Assembly (NCBI GenBank): GCA_038204465.1
Contig: JBBRCX010000092.1
Location: forward strand, 1-18,266
From: JBBRCX01 sp038204465
GTDB taxonomy: Bacteria > Planctomycetota > Phycisphaerae > Tepidisphaerales > Tepidisphaeraceae
Length of the DNA: 18,266 nucleotides
Direction of reading: 5' to 3'
Shown: positions 1 to 7,003 of the stretch, one piece after another
How the letters are laid out: every line of letters begins with the position of its first letter
How positions within the stretch are numbered: the first letter of the stretch is position 1
Translations under genes and position numbers: made by a program
Notes under the pieces: generated by a model
What the model saw: the letters and a program-made list of their open reading frames with translations, nothing else
The model's database searches: none
What the model was told of the DNA's origin: nothing

Positions 1-250
1 CGTGCTGTGCATTCACCTCTGCGCCCCGGTCGAGAAGATGCTTCGCTTCGGCTTCGTCGCCGGTTCGGGCGGTCGTGACGAGCTGCTCGTTCAGCGACTG
101 CTGCCGCCGATGACGCGCCTCGAGCCACCTCGCTCCTTCCCGCCAGGCATAGAACAGCGCCGGCAGCACCAACACGAGAAGCACCCACCATCGCAGATGA
201 CGCGACGAAGGACGCGTGCGAGGCGGCTGATAATCCAGGGGCTCAGGCAT
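1..250 (-). CDS. Membrane-anchored ankyrin-repeat protein, 5' part only
   Basis: The gene is read leftwards from ATG at 250-248 and is still open at the window edge, giving 83 residues. Residues about 21-35 (WWVLLVLVLPALFYA) form one membrane segment after a basic cytosolic N-terminus, so a type II orientation is likely. After it, residues 57-82 (LVTTARTGDEAEAKHLLDRG then AEVNAQ) match the start of an ankyrin repeat: A..GD...VK.LL.RGA.VNA. The remaining repeats should lie outside the window. Ankyrin repeats are protein-binding scaffolds, so the partner cannot be predicted. No clear Shine-Dalgarno is visible. The start lies 48 bp after the stop of the secreted protein at 299-1423 on the same strand, so the two may share a transcript. 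Membrane segment and repeat are seen directly; the role is unknown. Confidence 0.75.
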   Translation of the reverse strand, partial: MPEPLDYQPPRTRPSSRHLRWWVLLVLVLPALFYAWREGARWLEARHRRQQSLNEQLVTTARTGDEAEAKHLLDRGAEVNAQH

Positions 251-298
251 ACGACGGGCTGGCGATCATCGTATCCGATCCGCTGATCGGCTCCACGA

Positions 299-1423
299 CT
301 ATTTCGCAAGCTTGGTGGTCGGCGAGCGCGCCGCCCGGAGAGCTTTCTCATACGCCGCCGGAAGCTTCACGGACTGGCCTTCATCGGTCCACCAGCGCGG
401 CTGCTCGCTGTAGATCCAGACGTACTCATCGCTGGTCTTCAGCGCTTCGCGGACCGTCGCCTCGAACTTCTCGGGGGTGTAGAAGTTTTTGGATACGTCC
501 TTTTCATCCCAGCCTTTCTTCCGCCAGTCGAAGTCGAGCCAGATGCCGAATCCCGCGGAGAAGTACTCTTTATATCGCTCGGGATTCGCAACCAGCGGCA
601 GCACTCCCCGCCTCATCTTCTCGTAGGCGGGCGGAAACTCGCTGAGGTCGTCGAAATTGTAAGAGAGCTCGTAACCATCGATAAGCCGCGTATCGCCCTT
701 CGCCTCCGCCAGCATGCCGTCGAGGAACGGAGCGAGCAGGCCGTACTCCGTTTCGGCGAGTTTCTTCGGGTCGCCCCTGGCGTACTCGAGCAGCAGCGAG
801 TAGCTGAAGGTGAACATGACGGTGATGTCTGGATAACCTTTCTGCAGCGCCCGCATCACCTCCTGGCCGCGCAGCCGGGCCTGGTTGGCGTATTGCTCCC
901 AGCTTTTGGTCCTGGCGTCGCGCTGCTTCCGGTAAGTGAAGAGTTGCTTGTCATACTGCTCGGTGTCGAACAGCAAGCCCTTGCACCTGCCGGCCCGGGT
1001 CACGCGGGCCGCCAGCTCTACGTTGCTCAGGATGGGACTGAAATCGTCGAACCAGTCGACGTCGGCGGGTGTGACGTTCAGGCGCAGGAAGTTGTCGGTG
1101 AACTTCTTGAACGCCGTCGCCTGCAGGTCCACCAGCGCCGGCGCCAGCTGCGCCTCGGTGAACGCGCTTCTCCCCCAACATTCCCAGGAGAACCGGCCGG
1201 TGCTGCCGTCGGGTTTGCGGGCATCGATGTGAAACACGCACCCGTCAAACGGCGTCTGCTCCATCTCCTGGATGTGGGCGCGCATGAACGCGGCGCTCGG
1301 CTCGTCCCAACCGAATTCGATCAGCTTCTTAGCGGGCTGCGTCGTCGGTTGCGCCAGAGCACTGGAGGTGACCGCAAGAATGAGCGACAGCGGGATGAAC
1401 GTTCGCCTGGAAATCCAACGCAT
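299..1423 (-). CDS. Secreted protein of unknown function with Tat-like signal peptide
   Basis: The protein has 374 residues. The start is set at ATG 1423 because AAGGAAGG lies just upstream and because it places a signal peptide at the N-terminus; an earlier in-frame start at 1483 would add 20 residues with no signal. The signal is MRWISRRTFI followed by a hydrophobic stretch and ALA|QP. The SRRTFI core matches the twin-arginine pattern S/T-R-R-x-F-L/I, so folded export by Tat is plausible. A TTQPA linker follows, then a domain opening with KLIEFGWDEPS and FDGCVFHID. Motifs such as LLFDTEQYD and YELSYNFDD suggest a TIM-barrel, glycosidase-like fold, but no catalytic pair can be assigned. I recognise this only as a conserved planctomycete/verrucomicrobial hypothetical type. 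The ankyrin gene follows 48 bp downstream. Confidence 0.8.
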   Translation of the reverse strand: MRWISRRTFIPLSLILAVTSSALAQPTTQPAKKLIEFGWDEPSAAFMRAHIQEMEQTPFDGCVFHIDARKPDGSTGRFSWECWGRSAFTEAQLAPALVDLQATAFKKFTDNFLRLNVTPADVDWFDDFSPILSNVELAARVTRAGRCKGLLFDTEQYDKQLFTYRKQRDARTKSWEQYANQARLRGQEVMRALQKGYPDITVMFTFSYSLLLEYARGDPKKLAETEYGLLAPFLDGMLAEAKGDTRLIDGYELSYNFDDLSEFPPAYEKMRRGVLPLVANPERYKEYFSAGFGIWLDFDWRKKGWDEKDVSKNFYTPEKFEATVREALKTSDEYVWIYSEQPRWWTDEGQSVKLPAAYEKALRAARSPTTKLAK

Positions 1424-1474
1424 CAGTTCCTTCCTTTGAATGGACCTCTGCCGCCAACAGCGTAGGATATCGCG

Positions 1475-1689
1475 ATGGGGCATCCCCTCCTCATCGTGTC
1501 CGTCGCCTTCTTCCTTGTTGGCCTCTGGGTCTTCGCCTTCATTCGGGGAATCTTCAAGGCCCGGAGGGGGGTCGGCGACCTGCGCCGAATTCGCCGCCGC
1601 GATCTTGGCCTCTGTCCAACCTGTGGTTATGACTCACCGGCAATACCAGCGGCACCTGTCCGGAATGCGGCACACGGGTTCCGGATTAG
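1475..1689 (+). pseudogene. Small membrane zinc-ribbon protein with one-base frameshift
   Basis: Residues 1-52 read normally. There is a membrane segment at about 4-24 (PLLIVSVAFFLVGLWVFAFI), a basic stretch, then CPTCGYD with the first zinc CxxC (C47, C50). At codon 53 (1631-1633) the frame breaks. The present frame continues as unrelated sequence to 1816. Shifting by one base from about 1634 gives LTGNTSGTCPECGTRVPD and a stop at 1687-1689, which restores the second CxxC. GACTCACC would be GACCTCACC if one C were restored, giving 71 residues. CPTCGYDLTGN...CPECG is a very common planctomycete ending, so the intact form is clear. The change could be a real inactivation, a base-calling error or, less likely, programmed frameshifting. 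The gene is divergent from the secreted protein at 299-1423. Confidence 0.72.
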
Positions 1690-2002
1690 ACGCTGCAGTT
1701 GGATTTTCGCCGACCTTTACCTATTGACGAGGCGTACTGGTACAATCCCTCACCCCCTTCGCCGCCTTGGTCCGAATAACTGTCGAAGAGGGAAATCCCG
1801 ACCCCGCCGGCCATGAATTCCCGCCGGGGTCAAGAGTCTCTTACGTTGCGGTGCTGAACAGCGTCTCCTGCGGCAACCCGCCGGTCACCCGATCGGCCAG
1901 CCGAAAGCCACGCTGCGAGGTACGGATCGAAGCCTCCCGTCGCATGCTGATGCGTCGGCGGACGTTTCGCTCCTGGCCCTCCCCGCACAAGGAACGACTG
2001 TC
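1690..2002 (+). other. Intergenic leader of the oxidoreductase gene
   Basis: These 313 bp have no convincing gene. They contain TGGTACAAT at 1738-1746, which resembles an extended -10 element, but there is no good -35 at normal spacing. If used, it would give a leader of about 250 nt. A strong inverted repeat follows at 1800-1831. The gene start is marked by AAGGA at about 1990. Confidence 0.4.
1800..1831 (+). repeat. Inverted repeat/hairpin in leader
   Basis: GACCCCGCCGG at 1800-1810 pairs with CCGCCGGGGTC at 1821-1831 across a 10-base loop, with 10 of 11 positions complementary. No T-run follows, so a simple intrinsic terminator is unlikely. It could be a structured leader element, a stabiliser, or the transcription end of the broken zinc-ribbon gene. 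Confidence 0.55.
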
Positions 2003-5000
2003 ATGGCGTGCGATCCGCGTTTCCTGGCCGACTCCGGCCGCGAAGTCTTCACCGGCAATGAACTGCTGATCAAGGGCGCGCTCGAAACCGAGGGCGGCGT
2101 CCACCTCCTCACCGGCTACCCCGGTTCTCCCGTCGCCGGTTTCTTCGATGTCCTGGGCGATATCAAAGACATCCTTGGCCAGCACGGCATCCGCGCCTTC
2201 CAGGCGAACAACGAAGCGCTGGGCGTCGCCGCCGTCAACGGCTCGCAGATGCTGGCGTGCCGCGCGATCGCGACGATGAAAAGCGTCGGGGTTCACGTCG
2301 CCTCCGATGCCCTCGCACTGGGCAACCTCGCCGGCGCACATCCGCAGGGCGGCGCGGTCATCATCATGGGGGAAGATCCCTGGTGTGACAGCACCCAGGT
2401 CCCCGCCGACAGCCGCTTCATCTGCGAACACCTGCGCATGCCGGTGGTGGAACCCGGCACGATCCAGCAACTCAAGGATTGGATCAACCTCTCCTTCAAG
2501 CTCTCCCGGGCCGCCGGACTCTATATCGGTTACATCGTCACCGTCGCGCAGGCGGACGGCGGAGGCACCGTCGAGTGCAGTCCCAATCAGTTCCCCGAGC
2601 TGAACACGAAACAGCGCGTCGCCCTGGACACCCAGCAAATCCCGCTGGAGAAGGTGCTGCTGCCCCCGCGCACCTGGCAGCGCGAAATGCAGATCCCCGA
2701 GCGATTTGCCGCCACGATGAAGGCCGCTCGCGAGCTCGGCGTCAACCGCATCGCGCCCGCCACCCACGCCCGCGCCGCCGCCCCGGCGCCGCTGGGCTTC
2801 ATCGTCACGGGAATGGCGGGCCCTTATCTCGAGCACGTGCTTGCGGACCTGGGTCTCGCCGGCGTCTTCCCGATCCTGCACATGGGCATGAGCTACCCCG
2901 CGGACGTCGAGCTCGTGCATGAGTTCGCGAAGCTCTGCCAGAACATGATCGTGGTCGAGGAACGGCGCAGCTTCCTCGAGCGGAACATCCGCGACTCCGC
3001 TTACCAGCAGCTTGGGCACGAGGCCGCGTCGGACATCAACTCGCGCCTTTACGGCAAGAAGTTTCCCACGACCGACGACGGCATCCCCTCGACGCGCGGG
3101 CTCAACTTCTCGGTGCTGGCGCAGAAGCTCATCCCGCTGATCAAGGCGACCGAGCAGATCCCCGCCGAGCTGCGCAACGGACGCCTGACCGCCGAGATGG
3201 ATCGCCTGCGAAAGGCGAGCAAGCCCAAGCTTCAGGTATTCAACGATAAAGTCGTATTACGCACGCCGACCTTCTGTCCCGGCTGCCCGCACCGCGACAG
3301 CTCCGCGACGCTCCTGGAGCTGCGCAAGAATTTCCAGGATCCCGCGTACATGCTGAAGCACCACGGCACCGGACCCGTGGACATGGTCGCCCACGGCGAC
3401 ACCGGGTGCTACACGATGCTGATGTTCGCGCCCACCGAACAGCTGATGCACAACTACTCCGGCATGGGCCTCGGGGGCGGCACCGGCTCGGGGATCGACC
3501 CATTCATCACCAACAAGCAGATCGTGTTCATGGGCGACGGCACCTTCTTCCACAGCGGCTCGACCGCCATCTCCAACTCCATCAAGGCCGGGCAGGACAT
3601 CACCTACATCATCCTGGAGAACAAGACGACCGCGATGACCGGCCACCAGGAGCACGCGGGCACGGAACTCGACGTGCTCGGCAACCGCTCCTACCTCCAG
3701 GACATCGAGGAGATCGTCCGCGGAATGGCCGGCAGCAGCCCGCTGACCGTGGTCAAGCTCTCCCCCGAGAACCGCACCCAATACAAAAGCGTGCTGGAGA
3801 AGACGATCCTTTCGGACGGCGTGAAGATCGTGATCGCCGACAAGGAGTGCGGCATCACCCACCACCGCCAGGAGATGCGCAAGGAACGGCAGATCATCAA
3901 GAAGCATGGGTACCTGCCGCGCAAGACGCACATGAACGTCACGCCCGAGGTATGCGAGAACTGCCTCGAGTGCACGAAGCAGACCGCCTGCCCCGGACTC
4001 ACCAGCATCGACACGGATTACGGCAAGAAGATCGACACCGATTTGACCTGGTGCGTGAACGACGGCGCCTGCGAGCGCGTCCGCGTCAGCAACGATGCCG
4101 GCACCAATGTGAAGCCCTGCCCGAGCTTCGAGCAGGTGACCATCGTCCGCCGGCGCCGGCGCCGCTACATGCTGCCGCACCTGGCCCTCGACAAGCTCCC
4201 CGAGCCGGCGGCGCTGCATCCCATGGAATCAACCGGCGACAGCTGGAGGGCACACATGGCGGGCGTCGGCGGAATGGGAATCGGCGTGGTCAACGCCATC
4301 CTCGTCCGCGCGGGACACAAGGAAGGCTATCGCGTCATCTTCGCAGACAAGAAGGGCCTGGCCATCCGCAACGGCGGCGTCTACTCGCAAATCACCTTCA
4401 TCAAGGACGGCCCGGACGCGCGCGGGCGCAGCGAATCGGAGCGGATCACCGGCTCCATCCCCTACGGCAAGGCCGACCTGCTGCTGGGCATCGATATCCT
4501 CGAAGCCGCCCGCGCGATCGATCCTCGCGCCGAATTTCGCGTCGCATCCGCCGAGCGCACCTGCTCGGTGCTCAACGTCTACAAGCAGCCGACCGTCTAC
4601 ACTTTGCTCGGCCGGGACGATTTCGACCCTGAAGCGCTGCGTGAAGAGATCTACGCCCAGAGCCGCGCGGATGCTTCTTACGCGAAGAACCTGTCCGAGC
4701 TGTGCGAGCAGCGGCTGGGAAGCAAGCTGTACGTCAACATCATGATGCTCGGCGTGGCGTTCCAGCTGGGGTTGATCCCCGTGTCGGCGTGGAGCATCGC
4801 CTGGGCGATCAAGGATTCGATCCGCCGCGAACACCGCAAGAACCTCAAGGCCTTCAACATCGGCCGCAAGCTCGCCCTGGAGCCGCGAGCGCTGCCGCGC
4901 AAGCCGGAGCCCGAGACGTGGGAGCAGCTGGTCACCAATAAGACGCGCATCCTGCGCAAGACCCGCATCCTGGGGCGCACCGCTTCGATGCGCTTCGAAA

Positions 5001-5704
5001 AGCTCGTGCAGGGCGCGATGAAGCAGATGCGCGACCTCCCGGATGAAGCGAAGTATGACCTGGCCGTGCGCATCTACGACCTGATGCAGTACGGCGACCA
5101 CGTGCTGGCCAAGGGCTACATCGAGCGCGTCCGCGGCATCTACCGCCGCGACTCCGCCCAGCGCCGGTTCGCGGCGACGATCGCGGCGATCTGGAACCTC
5201 GCGAAGGTGATGCTGATCAAGGATGAGCCGTACGTGGCCTACCTGCTGACGCGCTTCGAAAAGAAGCAGCGCGACATCGCGAAGTACGGCGTCGACGTCT
5301 CCAACGGCGATCGTATCGTCTACCGCCATCACACCAGTCCCGAATTCAACATCGGGAGATTCCGTATCCGCTTGAAGATCACCACGCGCGACTGGCTTCT
5401 CAACTGCGTGCGCCGCTGCAAGTGGTGGCGCAAGCTGCCGGGCTGGCACCGGCGCGAGGCCGCCTTCCGCGACTGGTACATCGCGCTGCTCGAGCGCGTC
5501 AGCCTGGCCAACGACGCGGCCTATGCGCAGGCGATGGCGGCCCTGAAGTCTCCGGAAACCGTCACCGGTTACCGGGAAATTCGCTATCCCAAGCAGGACG
5601 AAGTCCGTGCGGCAATCGAATCCGATCTCGCACAAGTGCCCCGAATGCAGGTGGAAATGCACCGGGACGTGCTGCAAGGCCTGCGCAAACCCACGCACGT
5701 GTAA
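2003..5704 (+). CDS. Indolepyruvate ferredoxin oxidoreductase, single-chain fused form
   Basis: The protein has 1233 residues. It is expected to oxidatively decarboxylate aryl pyruvates such as indolepyruvate to the acyl-CoA, using thiamine diphosphate and Fe-S centres in the cytosol during aromatic amino acid breakdown. Domains in order: pyrimidine/POR-like N-terminal part (TGYPGSP, about residue 33); CPGCPHR (C425, C428); the TPP domain with GDTGCYTM (465-472) and GDG...EN (511-540); a Cys-rich Fe-S region with C651-x2-C654-x2-C657-x5-C663-P and later C684, C690 and C706; the gamma-type domain opening GVGGMGIG (754-761); and a long C-terminal helical DUF6537-like region (about 980-1220). 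This order matches the one-chain bacterial form of about 1150-1200 residues, not the two-subunit archaeal IorAB. AAGGA lies about 8 bases before the ATG. No companion ferredoxin or regulator is adjacent. Confidence 0.92.
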   Translation: MACDPRFLADSGREVFTGNELLIKGALETEGGVHLLTGYPGSPVAGFFDVLGDIKDILGQHGIRAFQANNEALGVAAVNGSQMLACRAIATMKSVGVHVASDALALGNLAGAHPQGGAVIIMGEDPWCDSTQVPADSRFICEHLRMPVVEPGTIQQLKDWINLSFKLSRAAGLYIGYIVTVAQADGGGTVECSPNQFPELNTKQRVALDTQQIPLEKVLLPPRTWQREMQIPERFAATMKAARELGVNRIAPATHARAAAPAPLGFIVTGMAGPYLEHVLADLGLAGVFPILHMGMSYPADVELVHEFAKLCQNMIVVEERRSFLERNIRDSAYQQLGHEAASDINSRLYGKKFPTTDDGIPSTRGLNFSVLAQKLIPLIKATEQIPAELRNGRLTAEMDRLRKASKPKLQVFNDKVVLRTPTFCPGCPHRDSSATLLELRKNFQDPAYMLKHHGTGPVDMVAHGDTGCYTMLMFAPTEQLMHNYSGMGLGGGTGSGIDPFITNKQIVFMGDGTFFHSGSTAISNSIKAGQDITYIILENKTTAMTGHQEHAGTELDVLGNRSYLQDIEEIVRGMAGSSPLTVVKLSPENRTQYKSVLEKTILSDGVKIVIADKECGITHHRQEMRKERQIIKKHGYLPRKTHMNVTPEVCENCLECTKQTACPGLTSIDTDYGKKIDTDLTWCVNDGACERVRVSNDAGTNVKPCPSFEQVTIVRRRRRRYMLPHLALDKLPEPAALHPMESTGDSWRAHMAGVGGMGIGVVNAILVRAGHKEGYRVIFADKKGLAIRNGGVYSQITFIKDGPDARGRSESERITGSIPYGKADLLLGIDILEAARAIDPRAEFRVASAERTCSVLNVYKQPTVYTLLGRDDFDPEALREEIYAQSRADASYAKNLSELCEQRLGSKLYVNIMMLGVAFQLGLIPVSAWSIAWAIKDSIRREHRKNLKAFNIGRKLALEPRALPRKPEPETWEQLVTNKTRILRKTRILGRTASMRFEKLVQGAMKQMRDLPDEAKYDLAVRIYDLMQYGDHVLAKGYIERVRGIYRRDSAQRRFAATIAAIWNLAKVMLIKDEPYVAYLLTRFEKKQRDIAKYGVDVSNGDRIVYRHHTSPEFNIGRFRIRLKITTRDWLLNCVRRCKWWRKLPGWHRREAAFRDWYIALLERVSLANDAAYAQAMAALKSPETVTGYREIRYPKQDEVRAAIESDLAQVPRMQVEMHRDVLQGLRKPTHV

Positions 5705-5878
5705 CCTGAGCGGTTCGTCGCATCCCAACGCCGTGCTCCAGCGGGAATACGACGGCACCGTTATCGGTTGGATCATTGGCGTTTCGTGTGACCGGAAGTT
5801 GAGGCGCGGCGTCGATGAATTGGCCCGATCGTCCGGCCTATCATTCGACATGGCGCCGCCATTGAAGGGAGCGACATC

Positions 5879-6502
5879 GTGAGCCGGTGGTGGATAGCAG
5901 TAGTGGTGTTCGTCGCGGCGGCAGCAATAGTAAGCTGCAGCAGGACCGAACAGCAGGGCAGCGCATCAGGCGGCTCAGCCGCGACGGCTGGATCGCGAAT
6001 GGCGAAAGGACATCCCATGACAACCGAAAAAGCGACGTTTGGCGCCGGATGCTTCTGGGGCGTCGAGGCGACGTTCCGGCAGGTGCCCGGTGTAACATCA
6101 ACCGCCGTCGGCTATCTCGGCGGAAACCTGAAGGACCCCACCTACGAAGACGTCTGCACCAACCGCACCGGGCACGCTGAAGTCGTGGAAGTCGAGTACG
6201 ACCCGTCGCAGGTCAGCTTCGATCAATTGCTCGACGTCTTCTGGAAGAACCACGATCCGACGACGGTGAACCGCCAGGGCCCCGACGTCGGAACGCAGTA
6301 CCGCTCCGCCATCTTCTTCCACTCGCCCGAACAGGAGGAGGAGGCGAAGGCGTCGAAAGAGAAGCTTCAGGCGTCGGGGAAATTCCGCCGTCCGGTCGTC
6401 ACCGAGATCACGCCGGCATCGACCTTCTACAAGGCCGAAGACTATCACCAGCAGTATCTCGAGAAGCGCGGCTTGAGCTCGTGTCACGTGAACTTGCAGT
6501 AG
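5879..6502 (+). CDS. msrA: Peptide-methionine (S)-S-oxide reductase MsrA, lipoprotein form
   Basis: The protein has 207 residues and a GTG start preceded by AAGGGA. MsrA reduces the S-epimer of methionine sulfoxide in proteins. The catalytic motif is GCFWG at 57-61 (nucleophile C58), and the C-terminal RGLSSCHVN supplies a likely resolving cysteine, C202. The N-terminus is unusual for a plain cytosolic MsrA. MSRWWIAVVVFVAAAAIVSC ends in a lipobox-like IVSC (C20), followed by a Gly/Ser/Ala-rich linker, so the enzyme is probably a lipoprotein on the periplasmic side. An internal ATG (M47, MTTEKATFGAG) could give a cytosolic form; no clear Shine-Dalgarno for it was assigned. msrB starts 8 bp after the stop, so the two are very likely one operon. 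Confidence 0.93.
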   Translation: MSRWWIAVVVFVAAAAIVSCSRTEQQGSASGGSAATAGSRMAKGHPMTTEKATFGAGCFWGVEATFRQVPGVTSTAVGYLGGNLKDPTYEDVCTNRTGHAEVVEVEYDPSQVSFDQLLDVFWKNHDPTTVNRQGPDVGTQYRSAIFFHSPEQEEEAKASKEKLQASGKFRRPVVTEITPASTFYKAEDYHQQYLEKRGLSSCHVNLQ

Positions 6503-6510
6503 GAGCGGCC

Positions 6511-6987
6511 ATGGAAGAGAAGAAAACGAATGTCTCATCGGCGGGCGAGGCCTGTGATCCGTCGGCAGCGTCTTCCTGCGGCGCGGCTCACTGGAAGAGC
6601 CGCACGGAGGACGAATGGCGCCGCACGCTCTCGCCCGAACAATTTCGCGTCATGCGCGAGGCGGGGACCGAGCGCGCATTCACCGGCAAGTACTGCAACA
6701 CAAAGACGCCCGGCGTGTACCGCTGCGCCTGCTGCGGCCAGGAACTGTTTCGCTCGGAGACGAAGTTTGATTCCGGAACGGGATGGCCCAGCTTCTGGCA
6801 GCCGATCGCGCCCCAGAGCGTGGCCGAGCACGTTGACCGCAGCCATGGCATGTCGCGCACGGAAGCGCGCTGCAGCCAGTGCGACGCCCACCTCGGCCAC
6901 GTCTTCAACGACGGGCCGCGTCCAACGGGGCTGAGATACTGCATGAATTCCGCATCGCTCGAACTGGCGCCGGATGAACGGAAGTGA
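6511..6987 (+). CDS. msrB: Peptide-methionine (R)-S-oxide reductase MsrB
   Basis: The protein has 158 residues. ATG at 6511 is chosen because AGGAG sits 6 bases upstream; an in-frame GTG at 6481 inside msrA has no such site. MsrB reduces the R-epimer of protein methionine sulfoxide and so complements MsrA. Family features are complete: GTGWPSF, two zinc CxxC pairs (C72/C75 and C121/C124), HLGHVFNDGP, and the catalytic RYCMNSASL (C144). An N-terminal extension of about 27 residues carries CDPSAASSC. It has no hydrophobic signal, so the enzyme looks cytosolic although its partner MsrA has a lipoprotein signal. The stop lies 16 bp from the convergent stop of the next gene. Confidence 0.93.
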   Translation: MEEKKTNVSSAGEACDPSAASSCGAAHWKSRTEDEWRRTLSPEQFRVMREAGTERAFTGKYCNTKTPGVYRCACCGQELFRSETKFDSGTGWPSFWQPIAPQSVAEHVDRSHGMSRTEARCSQCDAHLGHVFNDGPRPTGLRYCMNSASLELAPDERK

Positions 6988-7003
6988 ACTCGAGTGTCGG
7001 CGC

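Noticed and set aside
2..286. Plus-strand 94-residue reading frame at the left edge
   Set aside because: The opposite strand gives a membrane segment and ankyrin repeat that make much better protein sense; this frame is rich in Arg/Pro/His with no domain.
1841..3019. Minus-strand 392-residue frame opposite the oxidoreductase
   Set aside because: It is antisense to the conserved TPP enzyme and has His/Arg/Asp-rich composition from GC-rich third positions.
3257..4632. Minus-strand (3257-4219) and plus-strand shifted (3406-4632) frames in the oxidoreductase
   Set aside because: Both overlap the TPP and Fe-S region and are compositionally biased; the true frame has all catalytic motifs.
4229..5851. 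Minus-strand 540-residue frame
   Set aside because: It is the antisense shadow of the oxidoreductase C-terminal half; no domain or signal.
5607..5882. Cys-rich 91-residue plus-strand frame bridging the oxidoreductase end and msrA
   Set aside because: Most of it overlaps the oxidoreductase in another frame and its Cys pattern (CPECRWKCTGTCC) is not continued in a domain.
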